From: Syngnathus acus
Lineage: Eukaryota > Chordata > Actinopteri > Syngnathiformes > Syngnathidae
Length of the DNA: 64,000 nucleotides
Assembly (NCBI RefSeq): GCF_901709675.1
Contig: NC_051102.1
Span: forward strand, 1,146,912 to 1,210,911
Direction: 5' to 3'
Shown here piece after piece: positions 53,856-64,000 of the stretch. Numbering within the stretch: the stretch's first letter is position 1; each line of letters begins with the position of its first letter. Below the pieces are notes generated by a model. That model saw only the letters and a list, made by a program, of their open reading frames with translations. It was not told where the DNA came from and did no database searches. The translations under genes were made by a program, and so were the position numbers.

Positions 53856-55416
53856 TGTCAGGACTCGTCCCGGGTTGTTTTATATGTAGGTTGTCATGGT
53901 TTCTGTCCGTCTGTGTTCTCGCCCCTCCCTTCCTGTGTCAACTCACAATCAATGTACTAATCACAGTCACCGGCCTCTCGTTACCTGTCTCGTATTTAAG
54001 TCCTGTCTGCGTGTCACTCCCCTGTCGGATCATTGATGTCTTTTGTCTCACGTCTCTGTTCAGTTTCTGTTGTTGGTTTTGTTAGTAAGTTACGTCAGTC
54101 TGCCGAGTCTGTTAGTTTGTGTTCTCCAATAATCCCTGGTCCAAGCTGCATTTGGTCGCCCTGCTCCATTCCGATCCGTGACAGAATGATCCGCCCATCA
54201 CAGCGACCAGCGCTTGGACCTTCCTCCATCAGCTCCCGCTGCGACGCCCGATCCACGTCCGTCGTCCGAGCATGTTCCAGCGCCATGGGCTTTGCAGCCG
54301 CCATCGGACTTCGCTCCCGCGACGCCGGACCCTCGGCCGCCATCGGCCTGCTTCTGGCGCCAGCGGCTTCGCGGCCGCGATCGGACTTCACTGCCGCGAT
54401 CGGACTTCACTGCCGCGACGCCGGACCCGCGGCCGCCATCGGAGTGCCTCCCGGCGCCATCAGACTCGCGGCCGCCATCGGGCTCCACCCCAGCGTTGCA
54501 GGACCCGCGGGCGTCGCCAGATTTCAAGCCAGCTGCGCCGGACCCGCGATCGTCCCTGGCCCCACTCCCACTGCTGCGGCGCGTGGTGGCTCTTGCTGCT
54601 GCCACAGCTCCGACTTCCGAGTGCCGCTGATCGCGGTCCGGACTTTCAAATGCCGCCGATTGCGGCGCTGACTTTCGTATGCCGCCGATTGCGGTTCTGT
54701 TTCCCCGAGTTGCCGCCGATTGCGGTTCTTTCCCCGAGTTGCCGCCGATTGCGGTTCTGTCCCCGAGTTGCCGCCGATTGCGGTTCTGTCCTTGAGTTTC
54801 CGCTGATCGCGGTTCTGTCCCCGAATAGCCGCCGATTGCGGTTCTGTTTCCCAGAGTTGCCGCCGATTGCGGTTCTGTTTCCCCGAGTTGCCGCCGATTG
54901 CGGTTCTGTTTCCCCGAGTTGCCGCCGATTGTGGTTCTGTTTCCCCGAGTTGCCGCCGAGCGCGGTTCAGAATTTGTCACAGACCAGTGGGGTCATCTGG
55001 ACTGGTGCGCTTCCACCCCACCCACCCCCGCGTGCCCCGTGGGGGGTTGGTTTTTTGGGACGTCGGGAGCCGTCCCTTGTGGGGGGGGGTACTGTCAGGA
55101 CTCGTCCCGGGTTGTTTTATATGTAGGTTGTCATGGTTTCTGTCCGTCTTTGTTCTCGCACCTCCCTTCCTGTGTCAACTCACAATCAATGTACTAATCA
55201 CAGTCACCTGCCTCTCGTTACCTGTCTCGTATTTAAGTCCTGTATGCGTGTCACTCCCCTGTCGGATCATTGATGTCTTTTGTCTCACGTCTCTGTTCAG
55301 TTTCTGTTGTTGGTTTTGTTAGTAAGTTACATCAGTCTGCCGAGTCTGTTTGTGTTCTCCAATAAACCCTGGTCCAAGCTGCATTTGGTCGCCCTGCTCC
55401 ATTCCGATCCGTGACA
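53856..55416 (+). mobile_element. Short non-autonomous LTR retrotransposon
   Basis: Two LTRs (53856-54183, 328 bp; 55093-55416, 324 bp), each beginning TGTCAGGACTCGTCCCGGGT and ending GATCCGTGACA, flanked by the 5-bp duplication CATAT (53851-53855 and 55417-55421). A TATA-like GTATTTAAG lies in each LTR. A G-rich polypurine tract precedes the 3' LTR at about 55078-55091. The 909-bp interior encodes no retroviral enzyme. It holds a Pro/Ser/Ala-rich frame with recurring PDPRPPS (54214-54630) and then a 31-bp minisatellite. It resembles a TRIM/LARD-type derivative; the parent superfamily is not identifiable here. Confidence 0.9.
54650..54970. repeat. 31-bp minisatellite in the LTR element
   Basis: About ten variable copies of a unit containing GTTGCCGCCGATTGCGGTTC plus TGTTTCCCCGA. 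Copies differ by small deletions near TTTCCCC. The unit lacks stop codons in most frames, which creates long spurious ORFs on both strands. Confidence 0.9.
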
Positions 55417-55421
55417 CATAT

Positions 55422-56312
55422 AATTTCTTCTCCTTTACCATCATTGTGCACAGTTAATGGCCCCCACCTCCTCTCCCGCTATTATACCCCTACAGACAAT
55501 AATTTTCATCTTCATAAGTTGACAAAACTGGATGCATATTTTTTTGAGGGAGGGGGGGCGTGACCTAAACTCCTCTTTATAACCTTGACATGGTCAATAA
55601 GACTGAGATATCACAGTGGCTCGCAGCTAGCGAGGGATGACTTAGTGTTCTTACACTGCTTGTGTACTGGTCCACTGAATAGGCAGAGAGCGGCCATTAT
55701 GTTCATTCGGCCATCACAAATGATACAGCCTATATCAGGTCGCACTCATATTTTCTCTAACCACATGTTGCAGACAACTCAAAGATGAGTCCTGCAATGT
55801 TGAGAGCTCAAAATAGAACACTTTCCACATTATGAAAACAGACCACTTTGCGACAAATTGCTCAATCTAATGTGATCCATCCAAATGTCGGAAAAATATT
55901 AGTAAGCAGTATTGTAAAACACACTTCTACAACACTAGGTAAATTATTTCCAAAGTTTTTTAAATTGGGGTCAAAAGGAGCAGCATATTCATTCAATGTA
56001 GTGGTGGAGTAGACAGTATTATTATTTGCCATCATTTGGGACCATTTGGGTTGTTTCTTTGATTTAATCCATTGACTTCCATATAAAATTGCAAATATTT
56101 TTCAAGCTAAAATTATTTAAAAAAAAAAAAAAAGAAAACTAATGGTAGCGACACACTGGAGCGGATGCATCATTCACAAGGCCGCTGTGAAAGGGAAACT
56201 GAACCCGTTCCAAAGTTGTATCTAATTTCTAGCATGGTGCATCAGATTGTGATCATATCACGTTTACCTGTTGCCAGATAAAATTTGTTGAGCTCAATCA
56301 CACCCGCTAGGC
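55422..56312. other. Intergenic DNA between gad1 and erich2
   Basis: AT-rich unique sequence; no gene or clear element is visible. Confidence 0.5.
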
Positions 56313-56638
56313 CACAGGTGTCAAACTCAAGGCCCGGGGGCCAGATACGGCCCGGCACATCATTTTATGTGGCCCGCAAAGACAAATTGTGCATCAAATT
56401 CATGTGTCATTACTAGAATTGCAAATTGTCTTCACTTTTAAAAATATCTTTTTTTTTTTAAATATTTGACCAGTGTTTACTGGTTTGAAAACAAGTTATT
56501 TGTCAGCTTGTTTTGTAGCTTATACTGTATATAATATGAGGTGCTCATACATTTATTTGGGCTGACAGTCATAATGGCCCTCCGAAAGAAACCATGACTA
56601 CAATGTGGCCCGTGAAAAAAAAGAGTTTGACACCCCTG
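56313..56638. mobile_element. hAT-type MITE, complete
   Basis: A 326-bp element with termini CACAGGTGTCAAACTCAAGG and GAGTTTGACACCCCTG and an exact 8-bp duplication CGCTAGGC (56305-56312 and 56639-56646). It is the best preserved copy of the family also seen at 11259-11498. Confidence 0.92.
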
Positions 56639-56807
56639 CGCTAGGCTGTATGAATCACAAACTGTGAGCTGACAGCAGGGCAATGGTTGGCGTAGTGATT
56701 CACATAGCTGACTTCATCAATTCACCTAAATGTAAAAAATTTTGACTTCTCAGAATGTATTTTCTGATTTCCTGCTTGAGCTGTAATTCTCAAACTGACA
56801 GGATATG

Positions 56808-57507
56808 TCAATTTGTTTGCTTTTCTTCCCCACTCCCACTGTCTTCATTTGACGGTGAGGATAGTTCTTCATCATATTCATGGTCATCGTCTTCGTCATC
56901 GCTATCACTGTCGTCACTGTCGTCACTGTCCTGGTTTTCCTCTTCTAAAAAAAAGAAAATTATCATAGTGAGTCTCCACTTTGAGGTTTGAGTATGTTTT
57001 TTACCTTCTGATAGCTTGGCCTGGATCAGAGGGAGGAACTCCGAAGCTTCTGGATGCAGTGGGTCATAGATGAGAACTGAAAAGATAGCATCACGTGATA
57101 TTACCACACCGGATGGTTGAATGAATGTGATGCTCTGTATTCCCTACTGATTTTGCACAGTCTTTTAGCCTGCTGGTAGTCTTTGTCCGTCAGAGCTCTG
57201 AGGAACTGAATGCAGAGATCCATTCAGGTTGAAGGTTCACCACCACCACCCCCACCTCAACAAGAAGAGTCTGACTTCACCTCCATCAGCAGCTCCACTG
57301 GAACGTCTCTGAGGTCATCTGCATCATCTTCAGAGTTTTTTCCACATTCATATTTCTCCTCGGGGGCCTCTGTTGGTGGACTCTCGTCTTCTAGAAACCA
57401 TCATCATCACCATCATTATTATCTTGCCCAATGACTTTGGACTTTGAATTTGCCTCATAGAAACCTGCTGCTGAGCCTGGGATGTGTGCAAAGCTGACGT
57501 TTTGCAT
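56808..57507 (-). CDS. erich2: Glutamate-rich protein 2 (ERICH2), 139-aa model
   Basis: Five exons joined by 60-75-nt introns with GT-AG ends: 57465-57507 (start), 57281-57390, 57148-57205, 57005-57076 and 56808-56944. Total 420 nt, 139 aa, in frame. The conserved core is VELLMEFLRALTDKDYQQAK, then LCKIILIYDPLHPEASEF, which fits the ERICH2 C-terminal domain as I recall it. The end is a Glu/Asp/Ser tail (DSDDSDDSDSDDEDDD). The location next to gad1 on the same strand agrees with human ERICH2-GAD1. The first junction (57464/57391) is least certain, because the frame otherwise hits a stop. The ATG (AAAATGC) is the only in-frame Met after the upstream stop. Molecular function is unknown; human is longer at the N-terminus. 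Confidence 0.75.
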
Positions 57508-57872
57508 TTTAAGGTCCTTTCCAGGCTCACTCTTCAACCCTGAAAACAGATTGGAAATTAGAAATTATAAAAAAATGATTTTTTTTTTTTAAATACTTGC
57601 TCGGCTGACGGGACATCAAGTGAACCATTTAAAGACTGTAAAAATCAAACACGGTCATGACAGCTTTCTCCAATAAATTTATCCTCTAAATAGTTTCTGG
57701 GAAAAGGAGGGTGAATGCTTTCATTAAAGCACTCTCTGTGCATCGGAAATAATTTGCATGACTAAGTAATTCATTAATGACCTTTGTTTGCATAATTTAA
57801 TTAATTGGACAACGTCAACATTGTGTTTTGAAGTTAGTTATATATTTCTGAAACAAAAGATGTTTTGCTTAC

Positions 57873-57906
57873 CTGTCAATGGTTGGAAATGAAGTCAATG
57901 CACCAA
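57873..57906 (-). other. erich2: Probable erich2 noncoding first or second exon
   Basis: A short stretch bounded by acceptor-like TTTTATCAG and a strong donor (GACAG/GTAAGC, junction 57873/57872). The frame leading into the 57539-57465 exon has a TGA here, so it is 5'UTR in this model. If 57907 is instead transcribed, it is simply the end of exon 1. Confidence 0.45.
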
Positions 57907-57984
57907 CTGATAAAATAAAGTCAAGTATTGGTAGAATTTGTTGACATAGTTGAACTTTCTAAAAGCTTGTTTATTGCATGAAAT

Positions 57985-58030
57985 GTTGCCACGTAACAAA
58001 GCAATGACGCAGGGCGGTTGCCATAACAAC
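57985..58030. promoter_or_regulatory. Two RFX X-box-like motifs upstream of erich2
   Basis: GTTGCC-ACG-TAACAA at 57985-57999 and GTTGCC-AT-AACAAC at 58017-58030. Each is a good left half plus an imperfect right half of the RFX consensus (GTTRCC, 0-3 nt, RGYAAC). They lie about 80-150 bp upstream of the predicted first erich2 exon. Confidence 0.35.
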
Positions 58031-58436
58031 AGAACAACGCAGAATTTTTGGGGGGACTAAATACTGCCCCCTACGTTCAAGAAAATGCCGCAACTAAAAA
58101 AACATTGAGGAAGCTCTTGAACAACAATATACGTCATCAAATTGCTAATTTGGCACCAAATAAATACAGATATTCTCATGAATCAGACGAGATGTTTTTT
58201 TCCAACGTTGTCCAATGTCAGAAGAGGAAAATTGGGAAAATGAGCCAGACCCTCAAGCTGCCCAAAAATAGTTCGTCCCTGCCCCGTTAGCTGTTCATTA
58301 ACTAAGCTAATTACTAATTTCATTTCTGAAGTTATGATGTCCTGATCCAAATCATTAAACACAAGCTGTTTGCACTCATTGCGGCAACGAAGCTGCACTT
58401 TGTAACCTACGTATACCAGACTCACCAACAGCTTCA

Positions 58437-58763
58437 TACTCCAGGCTGTTAGGATCCTGAACTCTCTCCCCCCCTTCTGCGTAGCGTCCTGTACTTTTGC
58501 GCTCTATTCTGACTGTCTGCTGTATGCACACTTGCTCCATTTTTGCTCCTCTTACTTATTATGTTATTTGTTTATTTATTATTTATTCATCACTCTTATT
58601 TATTCATTGTTTCTGCCTTCTTGTTTTTATTTTTTTGTGTTGTTTACTTGTTGTTATTGTGTACTATGTCTTGTTACCGTGGGATAGTGGGAACGTAATT
58701 TCGATTTCTTTGTGTGTCTTGGCATGTGAAGAAATTGACAATAAAGCAGACTTTGACTTTGTC
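58437..58763 (+). mobile_element. L2-type LINE 3' end
   Basis: The 3' end of a second LINE, 5'-truncated: CAGGCTGTTAGGATCCTGAA (end of the coding part), an AT-rich stretch, then TACCGTGGGATAGTGGGAAC and the tail GACAATAAAGCAGACTTTGA. The tail differs from that of the copy at 4363-7190, so it is another L2 lineage. Confidence 0.7.
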
Positions 58764-59786
58764 TTTGTATGTGAAATAATTTCACTATGAAAAACGTTGA
58801 AGTCATTATGTTGTGATCCAGAATAATATTGCCATTGCATCATTGTTTGTTTTCATTAATGTTGTCATTAATATTATTATTTATATGGGGGACAATACGT
58901 TTTTATAATAAAAATTCATTTGTTATCATGACTTCCTTCTCTAAAATGGGCATCTTTTTCATTCCATTGGCATTTTTGGATACACATTCAGATTTTGAGG
59001 GCAGTCTTTGTGCGGCAGTGTAGGTCAGACACATACCAATGTCTGAATCCCAATACAAATGACAACAGTGTTGCACACCAAAACTTTTTTCTGTCCTGAA
59101 CATGCAAATAAGGCAAATACCAAAAACGTATCTTATAATTTCATTTGGTGTTAACATGGTCAAAAAAGGTTAAAACTGCACAGCAACACATACATACACA
59201 GTGACGCACATCCATCAGAGCCACCTGCCATAAAATTTGGATGGGAAAATACATTCTACCCAGATGACGCGGTAACAGAATCATTTCACACTTGAGTGAT
59301 CCTCTACAATTTTTTGTGTGTGTGTGTGCGGGCGCACATTCCATCCTGCAAGTCTATTAATGTGCCAGTGGTATATTGTACCGCATGTGCCTTCAGAGAC
59401 CGTTTCCCAGACATTTCCATATGATGAACCCAGAGGCCATCGTGACAGTAAAAGAGAACACAGAAACAAAGGCAGGTTGATGCATCGCAGTCTTGCATGA
59501 CCTTGCCGTGTGATTTGTCAAACAAGCGTTTCTGTGATGAAGGACCAATGAACATATTGTTTGCAATGTAGCTTCATTAATAGGAAAACAAAGCCACGTC
59601 ATGTACGTATATGTGGTGCAGAAATACTCCCCAGTGTTTTCAAACTTACATGTTTCTGAAACATCTGTGCAGGTCTATATGGCTGTGAGGCTGACAAGTT
59701 ATCCTCATGCTCGTAATAATAAATGCAAATTACAATCAGAACAGCCTGGAGAGGATAATTGCTCAATTATGTCTCCTGCGTGTGTG

Positions 59787-59880
<94 letters not shown>

Positions 59881-59894
59881 CGTGTGTGTGTGTG

Positions 59895-59927
<33 letters not shown>

Positions 59928-60429
59928 AATTGTGTGTGTGGTACAGAAAGGGAAAAACAGGAGTGGGTTGGCCACAATGTTGCTTACATCACATTCAGGC
60001 TACATAACAGAACAAAGTGAGATGTTACAAGTATCGATCTATTGTTGGACAATGTTCCTAATTTCCAGTATGAGCGGCAAGTGAGGCTAATTAAAGTCTA
60101 TGATGTAACTACTATTCACAAATCAATATAAACAAGCTCACAAATTAGGTTGGGATAACAAAACTGAGGGACAAAGTGTTATTTCTTTATGACCCAAATG
60201 CCATTGGTGAAAAATATTAAGAGACCATAAAAAAATCTCATTTTCCTCTCCCACACACTTCAAACAGAGACTAATAAAAACTGTTCAAATATTTGAAAAT
60301 GAAATATTGAAAATCAAATTAAATCAAATATTTAAAAATAAAAATGATTTAAAAAAAACTAATGTTGATAAAAATTGCTAACAAAATCTCTATTTTTTAA
60401 AAGTGAAAACAATTTGAAATTTTGAAATT
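58764..60429. other. Intergenic DNA with a long (TG)n tract
   Basis: (TG)n with CG interruptions fills 59780-59941, about 160 bp. The rest is unique AT-rich sequence with no supported gene. Confidence 0.6.
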
Positions 60430-60523
60430 AACATATGAATTCGATGGACAATTTGTCTTCGCTGGCCACCTAAAATGATGTGGTGGGCCATATCTGGCCC
60501 TCGGGCCTTGACTTTGACACATG
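60430..60523. mobile_element. hAT-like MITE fragment
   Basis: One terminus of the 56313 family, inverted: GGCCACCTAAAATGATGTGG, then GGGCCATATCTGGCCCTCGG and CTTTGACAC. The opposite end has decayed. Confidence 0.6.
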
Positions 60524-62609
60524 TGATTTAGTGTCTCATTCATACAATCTCTGATTGGGAAGTGAATCCAGGCTGGCTGAAATGTGCATCACTTAAAGGG
60601 TTATTCTCAACCACATCATTAACTGTCATGATTTATGGCTACTTGCAGTTCGAATCTGGTTGACAGGAAGATATTAGCCACTGGACTCTTTGTAAACGTT
60701 ACGTTCGGCTGTTTTTTTAGTCTCCTTTCACTCTCTACCACGCAACTCAGAAAATAGCGGGCGCGAGTCCATTTGTCTTCTTCTCAGCACATTCCTCATT
60801 TCCTCACTCATCATCAGTGAATTTCTTCATTCTTCAAGTGTCCTCTCGCCAGCCGTGCCCCTGCCCTCGGATCATCCTTCTTAGATGCTTTTTCATTTAA
60901 TTTCTTTGAGTCATCCCATCCATCTGCCTCAAGATCTTTGCTTGCAGCTGGCTTTTTGCTTGCTGCTTTTTATGCCTCCATCTTCTCAGCTGGCCCTCCC
61001 CCAAGAGAAGAGAACATTTAAAGAAGGCTTTTGTGATTGGTCATGAGGCCCATTAGTTGAGTAATTATATAGAATTATCCCATTACCTTCAAATTGTACA
61101 GGAGCATACAGTATATTCACTATTATAGTATATTCGTCTAAATCAAATATCTATATTAATTGGTTCCATATAGTAGAAGCTGTTGAAATGTCTGAACACT
61201 TTTGCAAAAAAATAAATAAATAACCATAATACTGTTACAAAGTAATACATGCCTAAAGGACGTTTTGTTTTATTTTATTTATTTTATTTGACATCCTCAC
61301 ATCAATTGCTTTTACCTTTACTTTGACTGACAGATAATATTGTTACAGGCTTTTACCAATATTAACTACAAACAATTTTTAGCGCAGATTCTTTATGAAT
61401 CCATTTGGGCCCTAAATAAGCTTTTTTTTCCTTCTTTTCAAATACATTGGATCATAACAGCCATTATAAAGCAAGCTTCCGGTGTGTCACGTGGTGCGTA
61501 GGGAGCAAATGATCAAGATTTATTCCCCAGGTGCATGACTATGATTATGATAGCATAACACAAGATGCCATAAAGAAAAGGCTGTCAGCTGAATGAAGAA
61601 CACAGTGTGGCGACACGCTCGCCATTATGTCATCAATCAAAGCCGTCAAGCAGGTAGCCAGCCATCCATCAAAGAAGCTGGCAGCCAGCGCCTGACACTT
61701 TCTCCCTCATCTCTGACTTGATGTCCAATGTTGTCTTCTGGGTTGGTCATCTGAATTTGTGTGATTGCCCCTTTGCCATTTAGTCTCTTTTTTTCCTGGG
61801 CGGCCCGCAAGTCACCACCTTGAAAATGTAAGAAGTGATAAGAGGTGAGGAATAAAGCAAACATGTTGGCTGGGATCACACACACAGGCAATGACGCCTT
61901 TTAATATTTAACCGGCGAGAAGAAAGGAGTGCATACATCATTGTGACAGAGGCAGAATGGAAAGAGACATCCATCCCTCTGTTATCTCCACACACACATG
62001 CACTGTCAGAGATTTATAGTACAGGAATTTAATCGTGGCCTCACACGCACTCTCTCCCACTCTCTTTTTGTATAGCACCTATCTCTCTTTCTCTTGCCTC
62101 TCTCTGTGTGACTTCATTTCCTCATACCTTCCATTTCTCAAATAGGCCAGCATCTTTTTGTCTCCTTTCAAGACAGCTCCTGTTGTTTCTTTTTGCTTGC
62201 TTAATTAAAAGTACAATAACAGATATGTAAGTCAAAGTATCATGCAAGGGGTTAATTAGTGTGCCAGACTACTATTCAAAACGGTGAAAGACAATTTATG
62301 TTGTCACATGCATACTGTATATAAATAGTGTCATGCCGCTAACAAAGAACTCGCTGACAACCATACAAGACTCTAATGGGAAGTTGTTAAACTTTAAGCA
62401 CAAACCATTTAACTGTGATTTATGGAGACACTTGGTAAGGCTCAGGTTTAGGTTGATAGAGCAGTAGGGATGTAACAATTGATCAAAAATCCATTTAAAC
62501 TGCTTCAAATATGCAACAATGTAAAATAATCAAATTAATTGAGTAATAGTAGGAGAATTGATTGTAGTCAACATAATTATTTTTAATGGGTTTGTTTTTG
62601 TGAAGTTAG
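60524..62609. other. Intergenic DNA upstream of erich2
   Basis: Mostly unique sequence. Two minus-strand stretches read like protein but have no supporting gene model: 60814-60969 (51 codons, Lys/Ala/Asp-rich) and 61646-61891 (ending RRWLPASLMDGWLPA). I do not call either a gene. Confidence 0.4.
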
Positions 62610-64000
62610 CGCATAATCTATCTACTATCTATTCACTTGGTGCCTTGTGGCACATAAGGCCTTCACAGAGCGCTTCCACTTGTCACGGTCAGCTGCTGCA
62701 GTCCTCGCTTCAGACCACGACTTCCATCCTGCTTCTTTCCTTTCTTTCTCGACAGTACGCCTCCAGGTGGTCTTCAGTCTTCCTTTCCTTCTTTTTCTTT
62801 CTGGTACCCAGGTCATGGCTGTGTTGCAGTCGTTGTTGTGGTCCTGCCGTAGTATGTGTCCAATCATTTTCCATCTACGCATCCTAACTTCTTCACCTAA
62901 TGGCTCCATCTCAGCTCTCTCTAGTAGGTCTTTAGTGCTGATGTGGTCTTGCCAATGTACTCTGCGTAGGCATCGGTTGTGGAGCACATCAATTGCCTTG
63001 CTTGTCCCCTTTATTAATTTTCCACGTTTCAAATCAATACAGCAGTACTGGCACTACTAGCGTCTTATAAAGCTTTAGCTTGGTTCTTCTTGAGATGTCA
63101 TTGGAGCTCCAGGTCTTTTTAAGTTTGATAAATGCCCTTCTTGCTTTTGACAGCTTATTCTTCAGATCTTTCATACCGCCTCCCTCTTAACATACTATTG
63201 CACCCATGTAAGTGAACTGGTCTACATCCTCAATATCTTGCTCATTGATCTTGATTCGTTCTTGTTTTTTTTCATTTATCCTCATTGTTTTGTCTTTTGT
63301 GTATTGATCTTGAGTCCTACTTGCTTGGCTTCTGTATCCATTTGGGTTGTTTTATTCTGCATATGATGTTTTGTAGAGGAGAGTAACGCTATATCATCTG
63401 CGAAGTCCAAATCATCAAGTTTTGATGTCAGCGTCCATCTAATTCCATTGTCTCCCTCTTGAACTGTTCTTATCATAATCCAGTCTATCACAATTAAAAA
63501 CAAGAACCCTGACATATTGCATCCTTGCTTTATGCCGGTTTTGATGTTGAACCACTCACATACTTCCCCTTGGTCTTCTACCGCACACTGGAAGTCTTCA
63601 TAAAGTAGTCTGACCATTCTCACAATCTTCTCCGGAATTCCATACTTCTTCATGATGATCCACAGGCTTTCGTGATGTACAGAGTCGAAGGCTTTTTCAA
63701 AGTCTACGAAGTTTAAGTATAGTGTTGCTTGCCACTCATTTACCTGTTTCTCAATATGAAGATTTGCTCTGTTGTTCCCCTACTTGTCCTGTAACCTGCT
63801 TGTTCCTTTCTCAGCCTGCAATCGATTCCATTCTTTATTCAATCTACTATAATCCTGCCCAGTATCTTTCCCACTACAGAGAGCAGGGTTATTTCTCTTG
63901 AGTTTTTGGATTCTTTGAGATTTCCTTTCTTCGCTAGTTTGATGATTAGTCCTCTCTTCCACTTTGTTGGGATCTTCTCATGTTTCCATGTTTTCTGTAA
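62610..64000 (-). mobile_element. RTE-like LINE remnant, second family, cut by window end
   Basis: Minus-strand pieces of one reverse transcriptase in several frames. 63780-63962 matches the RT entry region; about 63650-63780 includes the KAFDSVHHESLWIIMKKYG area; 63282-63653 holds GIKQGCNMSGFLFLIVIDW and the catalytic FADD in DDLDFADDIALL; 62625-63032 holds the C-terminal domain (RMRRWKMIGHILRQDHNND, RRKGRLKTTWRRT). Its sequence differs clearly from the RTE at 39852. The protein recalls SR2/RTE-type elements of invertebrates. Frames are broken, so it is inactive. Confidence 0.8.

Noticed and set aside
54650-54970. Regular 31-bp repeats resembling a CRISPR array
   Set aside because: The repeats are contiguous with no unique spacers, inside an LTR retrotransposon of a vertebrate genome.
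54198-55126. Long overlapping ORFs on both strands (260 and 284 codons)
   Set aside because: They come from the GC-rich interior and 31-bp minisatellite of the LTR element, which lacks stops in most frames.
58048-58290. 80-codon plus-strand ORF next to erich2
   Set aside because: It begins at TTG, not ATG. The first in-frame ATG is late, no family is recognised, and it overlaps the erich2 upstream region.

Overview
This is a teleost nuclear genome window. All five cellular genes are split by GT-AG introns, and most of the remaining DNA is fish-type mobile elements (hAT elements and MITEs, Tc1, L2 and RTE LINEs, tRNA-derived SINEs, BEL/Pao and other LTR elements) and long CA/TA/ATT microsatellites. 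The species cannot be named from the sequence.

Layout. Positions 1-14969 hold the 3' half of a GPR158-type orphan receptor (+): TM3-TM7 and the whole cytoplasmic tail. Its introns carry an L2 LINE, several hAT elements and a SINE. Positions 17259-21289 hold a complete 11-exon annexin A13-like gene (+). From 24476 to 57873 three genes lie head-to-tail on the minus strand: gorasp2 (24476-32456), gad1 (34873-about 52070) and erich2 (56808-57873). As I recall the human map, ERICH2, GAD1 and GORASP2 have the same order and orientation on chromosome 2q31, so this is a conserved syntenic block. GPR158 and annexin A13 lie elsewhere in human.

The genes show no operon-like cooperation. gad1 makes GABA from glutamate in neurons. 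gorasp2 is a Golgi stacking and tethering factor. The annexin is a probable myristoylated, calcium-dependent membrane binder. The GPR158-like protein is a neuronal class C-type receptor that scaffolds RGS7. erich2 is an acidic protein of unclear role.

Mobile-element highlights. The large gad1 intron holds a SINE inside an RTE LINE inside a Tc1 element inside a (TA)n tract, each layer readable from junctions or target duplications. A gag-only BEL/Pao element sits in a gorasp2 intron. A 1.56-kb LTR element with a 31-bp internal minisatellite lies upstream of gad1. The SINE at 11569-11931 shares its 3' tail with the RTE LINE. I found no CRISPR array, prokaryotic system, rRNA or stand-alone tRNA gene, and no clearly new biological system. 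The most useful leads are the GPR158/GAD linkage and the nested or non-autonomous elements.
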